A stretch of DNA of 64,000 bases from Syntrophopropionicum sp964397525 (GTDB taxonomy: Bacteria > Bacillota > Desulfotomaculia > Desulfotomaculales > Pelotomaculaceae). Positions 42,551 to 51,991 of the stretch are shown one piece after another. The stretch is taken from contig CAYNIY010000003.1 of assembly GCA_964397525.1 (NCBI GenBank), forward strand, positions 1-64,000, written 5' to 3'. Under the pieces are notes generated by a model. It did no database searches. It was not told the origin of the DNA and was given only the letters and a program-made list of their open reading frames with translations. The position numbers were made by a program, and so were the translations under genes. Each line of letters begins with the position of its first letter. The stretch's first letter is position 1.

Positions 42551-43051
42551 TCTCCTTTTCCTTCGATAGAAAATTTTTTCTTTCTCTGTAAAATCATAAC
42601 CCCCTTAAAAACTAATTCTATTTTACACACAAATTCTATTCTATTGTTCAAAAGATACATATATATTGTACGAAAGTACTAGTACCTAACATTTATATTT
42701 AAACATTATTATTAACTAAATATTAAGAAAATTAATGAAAATTTAATATCTTAATCATTATTTTTGCTGTTATTAAAAATTAATAAATTATGCTTATATA
42801 ATTCATAAATTATGCTTTGACATATGGATACAGATGATACATGTACCAAGGGACAAGTACACCCGATACATTGCTATAAACAATAATTATAGGTAAAATT
42901 ATGGAAAATGCAGTTTTACTAATTCATATATAGCATGGGTTTCCGGACTTATTCTAATTGTTTATGAAGGTGGTGATATTAAAAACTTCAAAATAAAGCG
43001 TCACTGCAAAAAGCAAGATGTTAAAAGAAAAACTTTTGGGGAGGTAAAAAA
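42551..43051. other. Divergent promoter region between CoA-transferase operons
   Basis: Five hundred bases of very AT-rich DNA without a plausible gene. A palindrome GTACTAGTAC occurs near 42677 and TTGACA near 42817, but no well-spaced -10 partner is obvious, nor a sigma-54 GG/GC pair. Both CoA-transferase operons must be transcribed outward from here, so shared regulatory sites are likely. Confidence 0.6.
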
Positions 43052-44113
43052 ATGATAGGCGATGTTAGTTCCAAAATTAAAAACATATCCACTCTACAGT
43101 ACAAGGAGAAGAAATTTGAATACTGGGGCCCGACTCCCGATGAATCAAGGAAGTTGATGGTAAACAAGTCGCATGCCCTAAAAGATAAGACCATGCCTTT
43201 GAAAGATGCAGTTGCCAAGCATATCAAAGACGGTATTAACCTGGGCATCGGCGGTTTTGTTAATACCAGGGTTCCAGTTGCCATCGTACATGAAATAATA
43301 AGACACGGGGCAAAAGACCTAACCCTTTCGTTCCAGTCAAACTCCATCTGTCCTGAACTGCTGGCAGGAGCCATGATTGTAGATCCTGACCGTGTCTCCG
43401 TAAAGCGCGTTGAATTAGCCTGGTGGGGTTATGAAATTATCGGTATTGCCCCCCTGATTCGCTACCTGGCAACCAATGGACTGATTGAAATGGACGACTA
43501 TACGAATTACGGCATGTCCGTAAGGTTTAAAGCAGCATCTATGGGGATTCCCTTTATCCCGGTCAGGGATCACGGTGGTTCGGATATGGAATTGGTTAAC
43601 CGGGGCAAAATGATTAAATGTCCATTTACCGGCAAGAACGTTTATCTGCTCCCGGCCTGCCATCCGGATGTGGGCATTGTCCACACTTCAGCCGCGGATA
43701 TGTACGGCAACGCCAGGATTTTCGGGGCTTACTGCACCTGCCCGGAAATAGCCCAGGCTGCCAACGCCACGATTATGACCACCGAGAAAGTTATCCCCTC
43801 TGAAAACATAAGGAACTATCCAAACCTGACCGAAATTCCGTTCCCAGTGGTAGACACTGTAACTGAAGTTCCATTCGGAGCTCATCCGGGAGCCAGCTAC
43901 GGCAATTACTGGTTTGATATGGACCACATCAAAATGTTCAGGAGTGCTTGTGAAGACTTCCGCAAGACCGGCAGCAAGGATGCAATGAAAAAATATTATG
44001 ATGAGTATATTTTTGGCTGTGAAAACCATGATGATTTCATCGAGAAAATTGGTTACAAGACCATTAAGAAGCTTAAGGAAATGGATGGCGGCCAGCCAAT
44101 CATCCTGACCTAA
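43052..44113 (+). CDS. Glutaconate-type CoA-transferase subunit A (pair 2)
   Basis: Large subunit, 353 residues, paralogous to the gene at 41531. Shared stretches: PLKDAVAKHIKDGINLGIGG, AIVHEIIRHGAKDLTLSFQS, CPELLAGAMI and CPFTGKNVYLLPACHPDVGI. The N-terminus is about 12 residues longer than that of pair 1. Start ATG 43052 behind GGGGAGG. Followed after 43 bp by its B subunit. Confidence 0.88.
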   Translation: MIGDVSSKIKNISTLQYKEKKFEYWGPTPDESRKLMVNKSHALKDKTMPLKDAVAKHIKDGINLGIGGFVNTRVPVAIVHEIIRHGAKDLTLSFQSNSICPELLAGAMIVDPDRVSVKRVELAWWGYEIIGIAPLIRYLATNGLIEMDDYTNYGMSVRFKAASMGIPFIPVRDHGGSDMELVNRGKMIKCPFTGKNVYLLPACHPDVGIVHTSAADMYGNARIFGAYCTCPEIAQAANATIMTTEKVIPSENIRNYPNLTEIPFPVVDTVTEVPFGAHPGASYGNYWFDMDHIKMFRSACEDFRKTGSKDAMKKYYDEYIFGCENHDDFIEKIGYKTIKKLKEMDGGQPIILT

Positions 44114-44156
44114 TAAATTGTTCCATAAAATAAATGTTATACAAGGAGGTAAAAAA

Positions 44157-44942
44157 ATGTCTGAATATACTCCATTTGAAATGATTGCCTACACAGGCTC
44201 CAGAATTCTTGAGGACGAGAGAATAGTATTTGTGGGTACAGGACTGCCGATCATTGCCGCGATGCATGCCCAGCTGACCCATGCCCCCAACCTATATATG
44301 ATTTATGAAGCCGGTTCACTGGCGCCCATTCTGGATATGGGGATGCCTTTATCCGTTGGTGACACAAGGGCGGGCCGCAAGGCTTGTTATCTCAAAGGTT
44401 TATGCGGTGCATTTGAACTGACCCAGAGAGGCTGCGCAGACTTTGCCTTCATCGGCGGCGCCCAGATTGACATGTACGGTAATATCTGCTCGACCATAGA
44501 AGGGCACAATTATGATAAGCCGGGCATCAGGTTCCCGGGAAGCGGCGGCGCCGGCGCTATGGCGGCCAACTGCGAAAAAACCATCTCCATTATGGCCCTG
44601 GAGAAAAGGAGATTTGTTAAAAAGCTCGACTTTGTAACGAGCATCGGCTTTGGCGACGGCTCAGCAGACTATAGGGAGACGGCTGGTGTTATGGGTTCAG
44701 GCCCGTACAGGGTTATTACCAACCAGGCATTATTCGGCTTTGATGAGGCAACCAGGAGGATGAAGCTCCTGGAAGTAAAACCTGGCCGGACGCCTGCTGA
44801 AATACAAGATCTGGTTGACTTCGAGTTAATCATCCCGTCGGATGTGAAGGAAATGGTTGAACCGACTGATGAGGACCTCAGGCTTCTGCGGGATGTTATT
44901 GACGCCGAGGGTTACTTCCTGAAGAGAGTAATCAAAAAATAA
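44157..44942 (+). CDS. Glutaconate-type CoA-transferase subunit B (pair 2)
   Basis: Small subunit, 261 residues from ATG 44157, which is preceded by AAGGAGG; in-frame codons upstream of that site are not used. The catalytic Glu is expected at position 51 in MIYEAGSLAP; FIGGAQIDMYGNIC and FPGSGGAGAMAANCE correspond to pair 1. Differences around the active site (SLAPILDMG here, AVGPELSRG in pair 1) suggest that the two enzymes prefer different acids. Confidence 0.88.
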   Translation: MSEYTPFEMIAYTGSRILEDERIVFVGTGLPIIAAMHAQLTHAPNLYMIYEAGSLAPILDMGMPLSVGDTRAGRKACYLKGLCGAFELTQRGCADFAFIGGAQIDMYGNICSTIEGHNYDKPGIRFPGSGGAGAMAANCEKTISIMALEKRRFVKKLDFVTSIGFGDGSADYRETAGVMGSGPYRVITNQALFGFDEATRRMKLLEVKPGRTPAEIQDLVDFELIIPSDVKEMVEPTDEDLRLLRDVIDAEGYFLKRVIKK

Positions 44943-45069
44943 TTAAACAATGATAAAATTATACATTTTACATCGGGAGGTGCTATAAATACAGGTTAAA
45001 TCTAAATAAAGAAAAAAAGCCCTTAAAATAGGCTTATAACATTTAAAGAATAACTACCCCCTACTCACC

Positions 45070-45099
45070 TGCGCCTTGGCAAAAGGCGCACTTTTTTTC
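45070..45099 (+). terminator. Terminator of the rightward CoA-transferase operon
   Basis: TGCGCCTT and AAGGCGCA form the stem, with a GGCAA-type loop, followed by CTTTTTTT. Almost the same stem sequence ends the leftward operon at 40626, a trace of their common origin or of independent use of a common terminator type. Confidence 0.88.
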
Positions 45100-45105
45100 A
45101 TAATT

Positions 45106-45133
45106 AAAGCAGCTCTTCAAGAATAGCTGCTTA
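45106..45133 (-). terminator. Terminator of the two-component operon
   Basis: On the minus strand AAGCAGCT pairs with AGCTGCTT around a ten-base loop, followed by TAATTA. It is about 15 bp after the response-regulator stop; the T run is weak. Confidence 0.6.
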
Positions 45134-45145
45134 GGACTTAATTCA

Positions 45146-45841
45146 TTATGTCGCTTCCCTGCCGGTGGTATCCACCAACCTCTCCTGGAGGGCCATTACA
45201 GCGGCCTGGGTGCGGTCATTAACGTCCAGCTTGATTAAAATACTGCTGACATGAGCTTTTACAGTACGCAGTGTAATATTTAATTTGCCTGCAATTTCCT
45301 TGTTGCTGTGGCCGTTAACAATTAACTGAAGAACTTCTTTTTCCCGGACAGTTAGTAGTGAGGGGTTTTTTTGCATTTGGTAATGGGGGGCGCCCTGCAC
45401 CAAATTTACCAGAAGCTCGTTGGCGATGGCGGTATCTACAAAGTAGCGGCCTTCTGCAACGCTTTCCACGATCTCGATCAGCTGCTCGGCCGGGCTGTCC
45501 TTTAAAACATAAGCCGAACAACCGTCACGGATTGCCTGCACTACTTTATCATGCTGGTTGCTGACGGTCAGAATAATCACCTGAATGCCCGGGCTTTTTG
45601 ATTTAATTACTCTTGCCGCCCGGATACCATCCATTTTGGGCATATTCACATCCATTAAGACCATTGTTGGTTTAAGTTTGGCAATGGACTCGATAGCTTC
45701 TTCGCCGTTGGTGGCTTCTCCAATCACTGAAATATCATGCAGCTCAAACAGCATCCTCAGGCTTCGACGTACCAGTGGGTCATCATCTACCAGCAGCAAG
45801 CGTATTTCATTGGTTAAGAACTCATTCATCTGAATCACCAT
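45146..45841 (-). CDS. NarL/FixJ-family response regulator
   Basis: Protein of 231 residues. Receiver domain with the phosphorylated Asp 64 in VLMDVNMPKMDG, acidic pocket DDD at 19-21 and the conserved Lys in LKDSPAEQL; C-terminal LuxR-type helix-turn-helix LTVREKEVLQLIVNGHSNKE followed by TLRTVKAHVSSIL. The first codon, ATG 45841, overlaps the end of the kinase gene; ATG 45829 is a second possibility. The position beside pair 2 of the CoA-transferase genes makes these a possible target. Confidence 0.93.
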   Translation of the reverse strand: MVIQMNEFLTNEIRLLLVDDDPLVRRSLRMLFELHDISVIGEATNGEEAIESIAKLKPTMVLMDVNMPKMDGIRAARVIKSKSPGIQVIILTVSNQHDKVVQAIRDGCSAYVLKDSPAEQLIEIVESVAEGRYFVDTAIANELLVNLVQGAPHYQMQKNPSLLTVREKEVLQLIVNGHSNKEIAGKLNITLRTVKAHVSSILIKLDVNDRTQAAVMALQERLVDTTGREAT

Positions 45842-47123
45842 GCCGGGCCTGGTTGTAAACTGGCAGGATTACCATGAATTTGGTGCCCCAGCCCGGTTCG
45901 CTTTCAACTTTAATTGAGCCGCGGTGAGCTTCAATGTTTTTTTTGGCAATAGCCAAGCCAAGGCCAGTGCCGCTTTGTTTGGTTGTAAAAAAGGGCTCGA
46001 ATATTTTTTGTTGGATATCAGAGGGGATACCGCATCCCCAGTCTTCAATGGTAACCACTACTTGGTCAAATAAGTGGTTGGTAGATACCCGCACAGTCCC
46101 GCCGCTTTCGGAGGCTGCAAGAGCATTTAATAGCAGGTTGCCGAATATTTCTTTGAGTTTTTCAATATCTGCCAGGGTGCGGGGAATTGGTTTGCTTAAG
46201 GATGTTTCTATTATGAAATCTTTGCCATGTCTGTCTCTGTATTCGGACACTAATCCCTTTAGTATTTCGTTTAAGTCAATTTCTTCGAAGCGCAGGTAAG
46301 TATCACTTGAGAAATGCAGAAGGTCTTCCATGGTCCTGCTGACCCGGTCGACTGCCTCTTTGACAATATTTAAGTCTTCACTGATTTCCATCTTCCAGGA
46401 GTTTTTCTTTTCGATGGAATAAAGTGATACCCTGATCGAGGTAAGCGGATTTTTAACCTCATGGGCGATAATGGCTGCCGCCCTGCCGAGGGCCGCCAGC
46501 CTTTCTGCCTGTTTTACTTTCTGTTCAAGTGATGTTATGATGTCATCTTTTTCCTTCAGGTCTTTTTCATATGTTATCGAATTTTTAAAAGCGATACTGA
46601 TCTGGTTGCAGATCAATTCAAGCATACGGAGATCTTTTATGCTGAAATCCCCACTGCTTTCCGGACGAGTGACGTGGATGGTGCCAATGAAATTTTCATC
46701 TAAAAGGATTGGAGCTCCGATCCCGTAAAGAATGCCGTCACGCCTGAGAGCAGATTGAAAATAAGGAAGCTTTTTGATTTCTTCAACCGGGTAGATATCC
46801 GTTGAGCGCCAGCCCCTTTTAGTCTGAAGCTGTTTTATAAAGAGGAAATGGCTGGATATGTTTTCCCTGAATTGTTTTAACAACCTTTCACTAAAACCAA
46901 TATTTGAGTGAATCGTTACTTTGCCTGAACTTTCGTGATAGAAGAAGATACCGCTTTTTTTATGCTGGATAAGCTTTGGCAGGTGTGAGTGTACAGACTG
47001 CAGGATCTCGTCAAGATCAAGATTTGATGTTACAATACTGCTTATTTCCAGCAGTATTTCAAGCTCGTCCAAGGTAAATCCTTTATACAAACCTTCTTTG
47101 TTTTCAGTCCTGGTGGCTGGCAT
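45822..47123 (-). CDS. Soluble GAF-domain sensor histidine kinase
   Basis: Cytoplasmic kinase of 433 residues without membrane helices. A GAF domain occupies about residues 20-180, a short coiled coil about 185-210, then HisKA with the phosphorylated His 221 in IIAHEVKNPLTSI and HATPase with LLNALAASESGG, EDWGCGIP and GTGLGLAIAKKN. The ligand of the GAF domain is unknown; it would be an intracellular signal. Start ATG 47123. The last codons overlap the first codons of the response regulator, so the two are coupled. Confidence 0.93.
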   Translation of the reverse strand: MPATRTENKEGLYKGFTLDELEILLEISSIVTSNLDLDEILQSVHSHLPKLIQHKKSGIFFYHESSGKVTIHSNIGFSERLLKQFRENISSHFLFIKQLQTKRGWRSTDIYPVEEIKKLPYFQSALRRDGILYGIGAPILLDENFIGTIHVTRPESSGDFSIKDLRMLELICNQISIAFKNSITYEKDLKEKDDIITSLEQKVKQAERLAALGRAAAIIAHEVKNPLTSIRVSLYSIEKKNSWKMEISEDLNIVKEAVDRVSRTMEDLLHFSSDTYLRFEEIDLNEILKGLVSEYRDRHGKDFIIETSLSKPIPRTLADIEKLKEIFGNLLLNALAASESGGTVRVSTNHLFDQVVVTIEDWGCGIPSDIQQKIFEPFFTTKQSGTGLGLAIAKKNIEAHRGSIKVESEPGWGTKFMVILPVYNQARHGDSDE

Positions 47124-47330
47124 GAAATCCCCCTTCCGAAAAAATTATTAATTACATTATAGCAGGTCATAGTATATTTCGCACTTTTGGAATAAATTTG
47201 TTTTGCATCAACTGGATATGTAAGGGGTTGTCTTAAACAGAAGCTTGATTACCAGTCTTTTTAAAGGGATAATAATATGAGTTACTCATAAACTAAATAC
47301 AGCTTATTTGTCTGAGAGGAGATGTCTTAT

Positions 47331-47837
47331 TTGATTTACCCTTATGAAGGTGTGGACCCGGTAATAGACTCATCAGCTTACATAGCACCCAGTGCGTTGG
47401 TGATCGGCAAGGTTAATATAGGCCCGCGCGCAAGCATATGGTATAACTGTGTCATTCGCGGGGATTATGATTCAATTATAATAGGAGCAGATACTAATAT
47501 ACAGGACGGTTCAATACTGCACGAACACGCTGGGTCGCCTCTATATGTGGGAGACAGGGTGACAGTAGGGCACAGGGTTGTCCTGCATGGCTGTACCGTT
47601 GAAGATGACGCTTATATCGGTATGGGCGCGATGATCATGAATGGTGCCCGCATCGGCGCCGGGGCAGTGGTGGGGGCTGGCTCGCTGGTGCTTCAGGGCC
47701 AGGAGGTGCCGCCTGGATCAATTGCTGTGGGTTCGCCGGCAAGGCTGCTCAGGCTAATAAAAGAGGGGGAAATGGATCGGTTTCGGGGTGCTGTGGGCAG
47801 GTACCTGAAACTAGCGGAAAACCATAAAAAACTATAA
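47331..47837 (+). CDS. Gamma-class carbonic anhydrase-like protein
   Basis: Left-handed beta-helix protein of 168 residues with hexapeptide repeats (IGKVNIGPRASIWYNCVIRG, VVGAGSLVLQG). Probable zinc ligands are His 64 or 66 in ILHEHAG and His 81 and His 86 in VGHRVVLHG, the same five-residue spacing as in the Methanosarcina enzyme. The start is TTG 47331, nine bases after GAGAGGAG; ATG 47322 directly abuts that site. Some members of this group have no anhydrase activity, so function is likely but not certain. Its end overlaps the convergent phosphate transporter gene by six bases. Confidence 0.88.
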   Translation: MIYPYEGVDPVIDSSAYIAPSALVIGKVNIGPRASIWYNCVIRGDYDSIIIGADTNIQDGSILHEHAGSPLYVGDRVTVGHRVVLHGCTVEDDAYIGMGAMIMNGARIGAGAVVGAGSLVLQGQEVPPGSIAVGSPARLLRLIKEGEMDRFRGAVGRYLKLAENHKKL

Positions 47838-48836
47838 GAATAAAAATGAAGCAATCCAATAGGTCATAAAAGCGAGAAATGCTGTTACCGGCAGTGTTAT
47901 CACCCAGGCTACAACCATCTGCTGGCCTGTAGACCAGCGGACCGAGGATAAACGCTTGGCCGAGCCCACGCCCATAATTGAGGATGATATTACATGTGTG
48001 GTGCTGACCGGTAATTTGATCAGCGTGGCCAGGATGATAATCATCGCTGATGAAACATCTGCCGCAAATCCGTTGGCTGGCTCCAGTTTAATAATCCTGG
48101 TGCCGATTGTCTTGATGATTCTGTATCCGCCTACGGACGTCCCTAAGGCCATAGCCAGCGCGCATGTTGCTTTTACCCAGAAAGGCACGTCCAGATTAGC
48201 TTGGAATCCACCGGCCACCAGGGCGAAAGTAATGATGCCCATAGATTTTTGAGCGTCGTTGGTGCCGTGACTAAAGGCCTGCCAGGCAGCAGTAAAAATT
48301 TGCAGGGTGCGAAAATTCCGATTCATTTTACCTGGATTGCTGTTTTTGAATACTGCTCTGATCAGACTCATAATCAAGTACCCTACAATAAAGGCAATTA
48401 CTGGCGACAAAACCAAAGCCTCCAGAATTGTGATGAAACCAGCATAGTTCACCGCCATTATACCTTCCGCTGCGATTACCGAACCGGCTAAAGAGCCAAT
48501 CAGGGCATGAGATGAGCTGCTGGGTATGCCAAAATACCAGGTAACCAGGTTCCAGGCAATAGCCGCTACCAGCGCTGCCGCTACGATGATCATGCCGTGC
48601 TCGAGCTTCAGCGGATCGGCAATTTTCCCGCCGATTGTTTTAGCCACACCGGTAAAGGCCATCGCACCAAGCAGGTTCATAAAAGCAGAAAATATAATCG
48701 CCACCCTGGCCGGCAGGGCCTTGGTCGAGATTGAGGTGGCTATGGTGTTTGCCGTATCGTGAAAGCCGTTGATGAAGTCAAAGGACAGCGCCAAAAAAAC
48801 AACAATGGCGATCTGAACGATTACTGGATCATACAT
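47832..48836 (-). CDS. pit: PiT-family inorganic phosphate transporter
   Basis: Membrane protein of 334 residues with about ten helices. Duplicated family signatures are FDFINGFHDTANTIATSI near the N-terminus and FSHGTNDAQKSMGI in the middle, with GIPSSSSHALIGSLAG and PVSTTHVISSSIMGVG in the matching positions of each half. Imports phosphate with a cation. Start ATG 48836 behind AAGGGGAG. Its partner, a DUF47 protein, is 11 bp upstream in the same operon. Confidence 0.94.
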   Translation of the reverse strand: MYDPVIVQIAIVVFLALSFDFINGFHDTANTIATSISTKALPARVAIIFSAFMNLLGAMAFTGVAKTIGGKIADPLKLEHGMIIVAAALVAAIAWNLVTWYFGIPSSSSHALIGSLAGSVIAAEGIMAVNYAGFITILEALVLSPVIAFIVGYLIMSLIRAVFKNSNPGKMNRNFRTLQIFTAAWQAFSHGTNDAQKSMGIITFALVAGGFQANLDVPFWVKATCALAMALGTSVGGYRIIKTIGTRIIKLEPANGFAADVSSAMIIILATLIKLPVSTTHVISSSIMGVGSAKRLSSVRWSTGQQMVVAWVITLPVTAFLAFMTYWIASFLFL

Positions 48837-48847
48837 TTTAACTCCCC

Positions 48848-49462
48848 TTAAGAATTTCGCATAATGATACCTTCCAATATGTCTGCTACATCTTCACAGG
48901 CATCGGATACTTCTTCCATCATATAATATATTTCTTTTCTTTTAATAATCTCTATCGGGTCAGTGCAGCTGGAGAACAGGGTTTTCAGGCTGTCCCGAAG
49001 GAGATCGTCAGCGACATTTTCCAGGTCATTGATTTTATGAGTGTGGATGGGCATTTCTTTCAATTTCTTTTCTACCAGGCAGTTGATCGCAAGGGAAATT
49101 TCCTGAGTGCACATCTCAATGTTTCTGGCAAAAAGTTTCATGAAATCATCAACCTCCGTAACATTGAAGAGGTCAAAGCTCCAGGCGCAGGCCTCCAACA
49201 AATCCAGGACATCGTCAAGTTTGATCGTGAGGCCGAGAATATCTTCCCTGTCCAAGGGCGTGATAAAAGTGTTGTTTAGTTCTTTGATTACTGCGTGGGT
49301 GTACTGGTCTCCCTGGGATTCAATGGATTTCATTTGAATGGCAAATTTTTCAGCATCATCCAGGTTGTTCAGCTCTTCCCGGAAAACTTTTGAGGCCAGC
49401 ATCATGTTGTCAACCACTAGAACAAAGTATTCGAAAAAAGGATCTTTTTTTCTTGGCGACAT
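48848..49462 (-). CDS. DUF47 (PhoU-like) partner of Pit
   Basis: All-helical protein of 204 residues of the DUF47 family, distantly related to PhoU. Conserved acidic motifs such as ESQGDQYTHAVIKELNNTFI and TPLDREDILGLTIKLDDVLD are thought to bind metal. Genes of this family are almost always next to pit and probably regulate phosphate uptake. Start ATG 49462 behind GAGGTG. Confidence 0.92.
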   Translation of the reverse strand: MSPRKKDPFFEYFVLVVDNMMLASKVFREELNNLDDAEKFAIQMKSIESQGDQYTHAVIKELNNTFITPLDREDILGLTIKLDDVLDLLEACAWSFDLFNVTEVDDFMKLFARNIEMCTQEISLAINCLVEKKLKEMPIHTHKINDLENVADDLLRDSLKTLFSSCTDPIEIIKRKEIYYMMEEVSDACEDVADILEGIIMRNS

Positions 49463-49701
49463 ATTAACACCTCATAATTTAGTAGTTTTTTATCCTCATG
49501 TATAAGACCAGAAGACTTCCTGCCTGATTACGAATCAGTGGAGTTTAGGTTATTCCTATCTCTGATATCTTAACATATCTAAGAAATCTAAATGTTAAAT
49601 CTATGTTAAGAAAACTACCTGGATTAAATTTCTGTTAGAGTAATTTAATAATTTTTTAATTGATTGTAACTAAAAATTTAATATAAAAAGGATAGAATAA
49701 A

Positions 49702-50565
49702 ATGACGGAGGTGTTAGAAGAGATGCAGTTTAATTTATCGGAAATTATATGGGTGCTTTTTTTGATGATGGCTTTATTGCCTGTCTTAAAACAGCAGCGT
49801 CTTGAAATTATGAGGATGAGACTGATTCGCAAGATAGAGATCAGTCGCAAGTCCAGGCTAATCACACTGATACACAGGCAGGAACTGCTCAGTTTGCTGG
49901 GTATACCGCTATCAAGGTATATAAACATAGAGGACTCTGAAGCTATCCTGCGGGCTATCCGGCTGACACCTGATGATATGCCTATCGACCTGTTATTGCA
50001 CACGCCGGGGGGCCTTGTCCTTGCTACTGAACAGATTGCCAGGGCGCTGCAAAAACATCCGGCCAAGGTTACGGTGTTCGTTCCTCACTACGCAATGTCT
50101 GGCGGAACTATGATCTCACTGGCCGCGGATGAGATAGCAATGGACGATAACGCTGTTTTAGGGCCGGTGGACCCTCAATTGGGTGAATTCCCTGCAGTAT
50201 CCATCCTTGATGTCCTCCGCCAGAAAGACAAGAATGAGATAGATGACAGGACTCTGATGATGGCTGAAATGGCTGCCAAGGCTATGACGCAGGTGAGGGA
50301 TTTTGTCTTTTACTTGCTGGCAGACAAGATGGAGGAAAAGAGTGCAAAGGATCTGGCAGGGTTGCTTTCTAGTGGTAACTGGACTCATGACTATCCGATC
50401 GACAGCGATCAGCTCAAAAAAATGGGGCTTCCGGTCAAGGTTGGACTGGCGGATGATATATACTCATTAATGGAACTCTACCCGCAGCCTGCTCAGCGCC
50501 GGCCATCAGTGCAATTTATTCCGCTTCCTTATGGAAAAAAGGAGAGCGAACAGGGAGGGAAGTAA
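49702..50565 (+). CDS. SDH-type serine protease (ClpP/crotonase fold), membrane-anchored
   Basis: Protein of 287 residues of the 'serine dehydrogenase proteinase' family (PF01972-like). One hydrophobic helix near the N-terminus (IIWVLFLMMALLPVL) is followed by a basic segment and the ClpP-like core: LLLHTPGGLVLATEQIARAL, the nucleophile region PHYAMSGGTMISLAADEI and LGPVDPQLGEFPAVSIL. The catalytic Ser is expected in MSGGTM. It probably degrades or processes membrane-associated proteins. Start ATG 49702 behind AAAGGAT; ATG 49723 is an alternative. Confidence 0.85.
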   Translation: MTEVLEEMQFNLSEIIWVLFLMMALLPVLKQQRLEIMRMRLIRKIEISRKSRLITLIHRQELLSLLGIPLSRYINIEDSEAILRAIRLTPDDMPIDLLLHTPGGLVLATEQIARALQKHPAKVTVFVPHYAMSGGTMISLAADEIAMDDNAVLGPVDPQLGEFPAVSILDVLRQKDKNEIDDRTLMMAEMAAKAMTQVRDFVFYLLADKMEEKSAKDLAGLLSSGNWTHDYPIDSDQLKKMGLPVKVGLADDIYSLMELYPQPAQRRPSVQFIPLPYGKKESEQGGK

Positions 50566-50726
50566 CTTACATTTATTTACTACCTGAAAATTAATAATAT
50601 TCATCCTGCTCCTGGTGCATATTAGCAGCAAATATATCAATCCTGAAAATAAAATAAGCTTCTTTTGAGGTCATCCTGGGCGGCGGCGAAGAATCTTACA
50701 CCAATATAAATAAGGGAGGTGTGTTT

Positions 50727-51773
50727 TTGCAGACCGGTCTAATTTATGACCCGGCTTATTTGAACCACGACACGGGCAGGCATCCGGAAAACGGTAACCG
50801 GGTTGCACATGCCTACAGCATCCTGAAAAAAGCCGGCATGCTGGAAAATCTTATTGCTATCAAACCGCGTCCAGCCAGTTTGGACGAGATAGAATTGGTC
50901 CACATACCCAACTACATTGCCAGGTTCAGGGATTATGCCGACGGGGGTGGCAGCAGCTACGGTCCTGACAATATTGTATCCCGCGGCACCTTTGATACAG
51001 CTTTGCTGGCGGCAGGAGGCACTCTGTCGGCTGTTGATGCGGTTCTGGAAAGAAAGGTTGAAGGCGCTTATGCCTTGGTGCGCCCGCCAGGGCATCATGC
51101 TAGGCCGGGGGAGGCAATGGGGTTTTGTTTTTTTAATAATGTTGCGGTAAGCGCGCGATATGCGGCTAAAAAGTATGGCCTGAACAGGATCCTGGTGGTT
51201 GACTGGGACGAACATCACGGCAACGGCACAGAAGAGATATTTTATAACGACAATTCAGTCCTTTATTTCTCTGTGCACCGTGATGGCAATTACCCAGGCA
51301 CAGGTCAAATCGACCAGGTCGGCGAAGGGGTAGGCGCGGGTTTCAATATCAATGTTCCTCTTCCCAGGAGATGCAGTGACGACGATTATGAATATGTCTT
51401 CCGGCAGATCCTGCAGCCCGTAGCTAACGCTTATAAACCTGAGCTTGTATTGATATCAGCTGGCATGGATACTCACGCAAAAGATCCCATCGGGCAGATG
51501 AATATGTCCGGCAACGGTTACTCGAGGCTGGCATCGGTGGTCCTGGAAATAGCCGGCCGGTGCTGCGGTGGCGCCACAGTTTTTGTGCTGGAGGGCGGTT
51601 ATAATTTACAGGCCCTCGCGGAAGGTGTGCTGGCGGTAATTAATACCATGGTTAACTGGGATCTTAAAGAGGCTAACCTGCCAGAAGAGGACCTGATGGT
51701 GAAGAAAGCTGTCAAAAACGCTGTCAGCAGTGTCCGGCGGCTTCACGAACGTTACTGGCCGGTTCTATTCTGA
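50727..51773 (+). CDS. Histone deacetylase-family (AcuC/acetylpolyamine amidohydrolase-like) enzyme
   Basis: Zinc-dependent deacetylase of 348 residues. The catalytic His pair is in PPGHHARPGEAMGFCFFNN; zinc ligands are in DWDEHHGNGT (Asp and His) and SAGMDTHAKDP (Asp). The C-terminal LEGGYNLQALAEG completes the family signature. Bacterial members remove acetyl groups from acetyl-CoA synthetase or from polyamines; which applies is not visible. The start is TTG 50727 behind GGGAGG; the in-frame GTG 50721 overlaps the ribosome binding site. Stands alone. Confidence 0.92.
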   Translation: MQTGLIYDPAYLNHDTGRHPENGNRVAHAYSILKKAGMLENLIAIKPRPASLDEIELVHIPNYIARFRDYADGGGSSYGPDNIVSRGTFDTALLAAGGTLSAVDAVLERKVEGAYALVRPPGHHARPGEAMGFCFFNNVAVSARYAAKKYGLNRILVVDWDEHHGNGTEEIFYNDNSVLYFSVHRDGNYPGTGQIDQVGEGVGAGFNINVPLPRRCSDDDYEYVFRQILQPVANAYKPELVLISAGMDTHAKDPIGQMNMSGNGYSRLASVVLEIAGRCCGGATVFVLEGGYNLQALAEGVLAVINTMVNWDLKEANLPEEDLMVKKAVKNAVSSVRRLHERYWPVLF

Positions 51774-51895
51774 TTTAATTAAGGGGACATGCCCTGAATC
51801 CGGGTATCTCTCCTTTCCTTAAACCGGCGCTGTGCGATGGTGCAGACAGCTTCAAATACCATAGACTTGCAGTATATTTATTTCACTACAGTATG

Positions 51896-51924
51896 AAAGG
51901 ATGCCTCAAAGGGCATCCTTTATT
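51896..51924. terminator. Bidirectional terminator between convergent genes
   Basis: AAAGGATGCC pairs with GGCATCCTTT around TCAAAG. It lies between the convergent deacetylase gene and the exporter operon and has short T/A runs on both sides. Confidence 0.7.
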
Positions 51925-51991
51925 GACACACGGTTTATTGGTAGAGTAACTCCAATTATCCTCACAAGGAAGTCAATAATTTTTGAAAATT

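Noticed and set aside
42551..43051. A sigma-54 promoter or small gene between the CoA-transferase operons
   Set aside because: No GG-N10-GC element with correct spacing and no open frame with a ribosome binding site was found.
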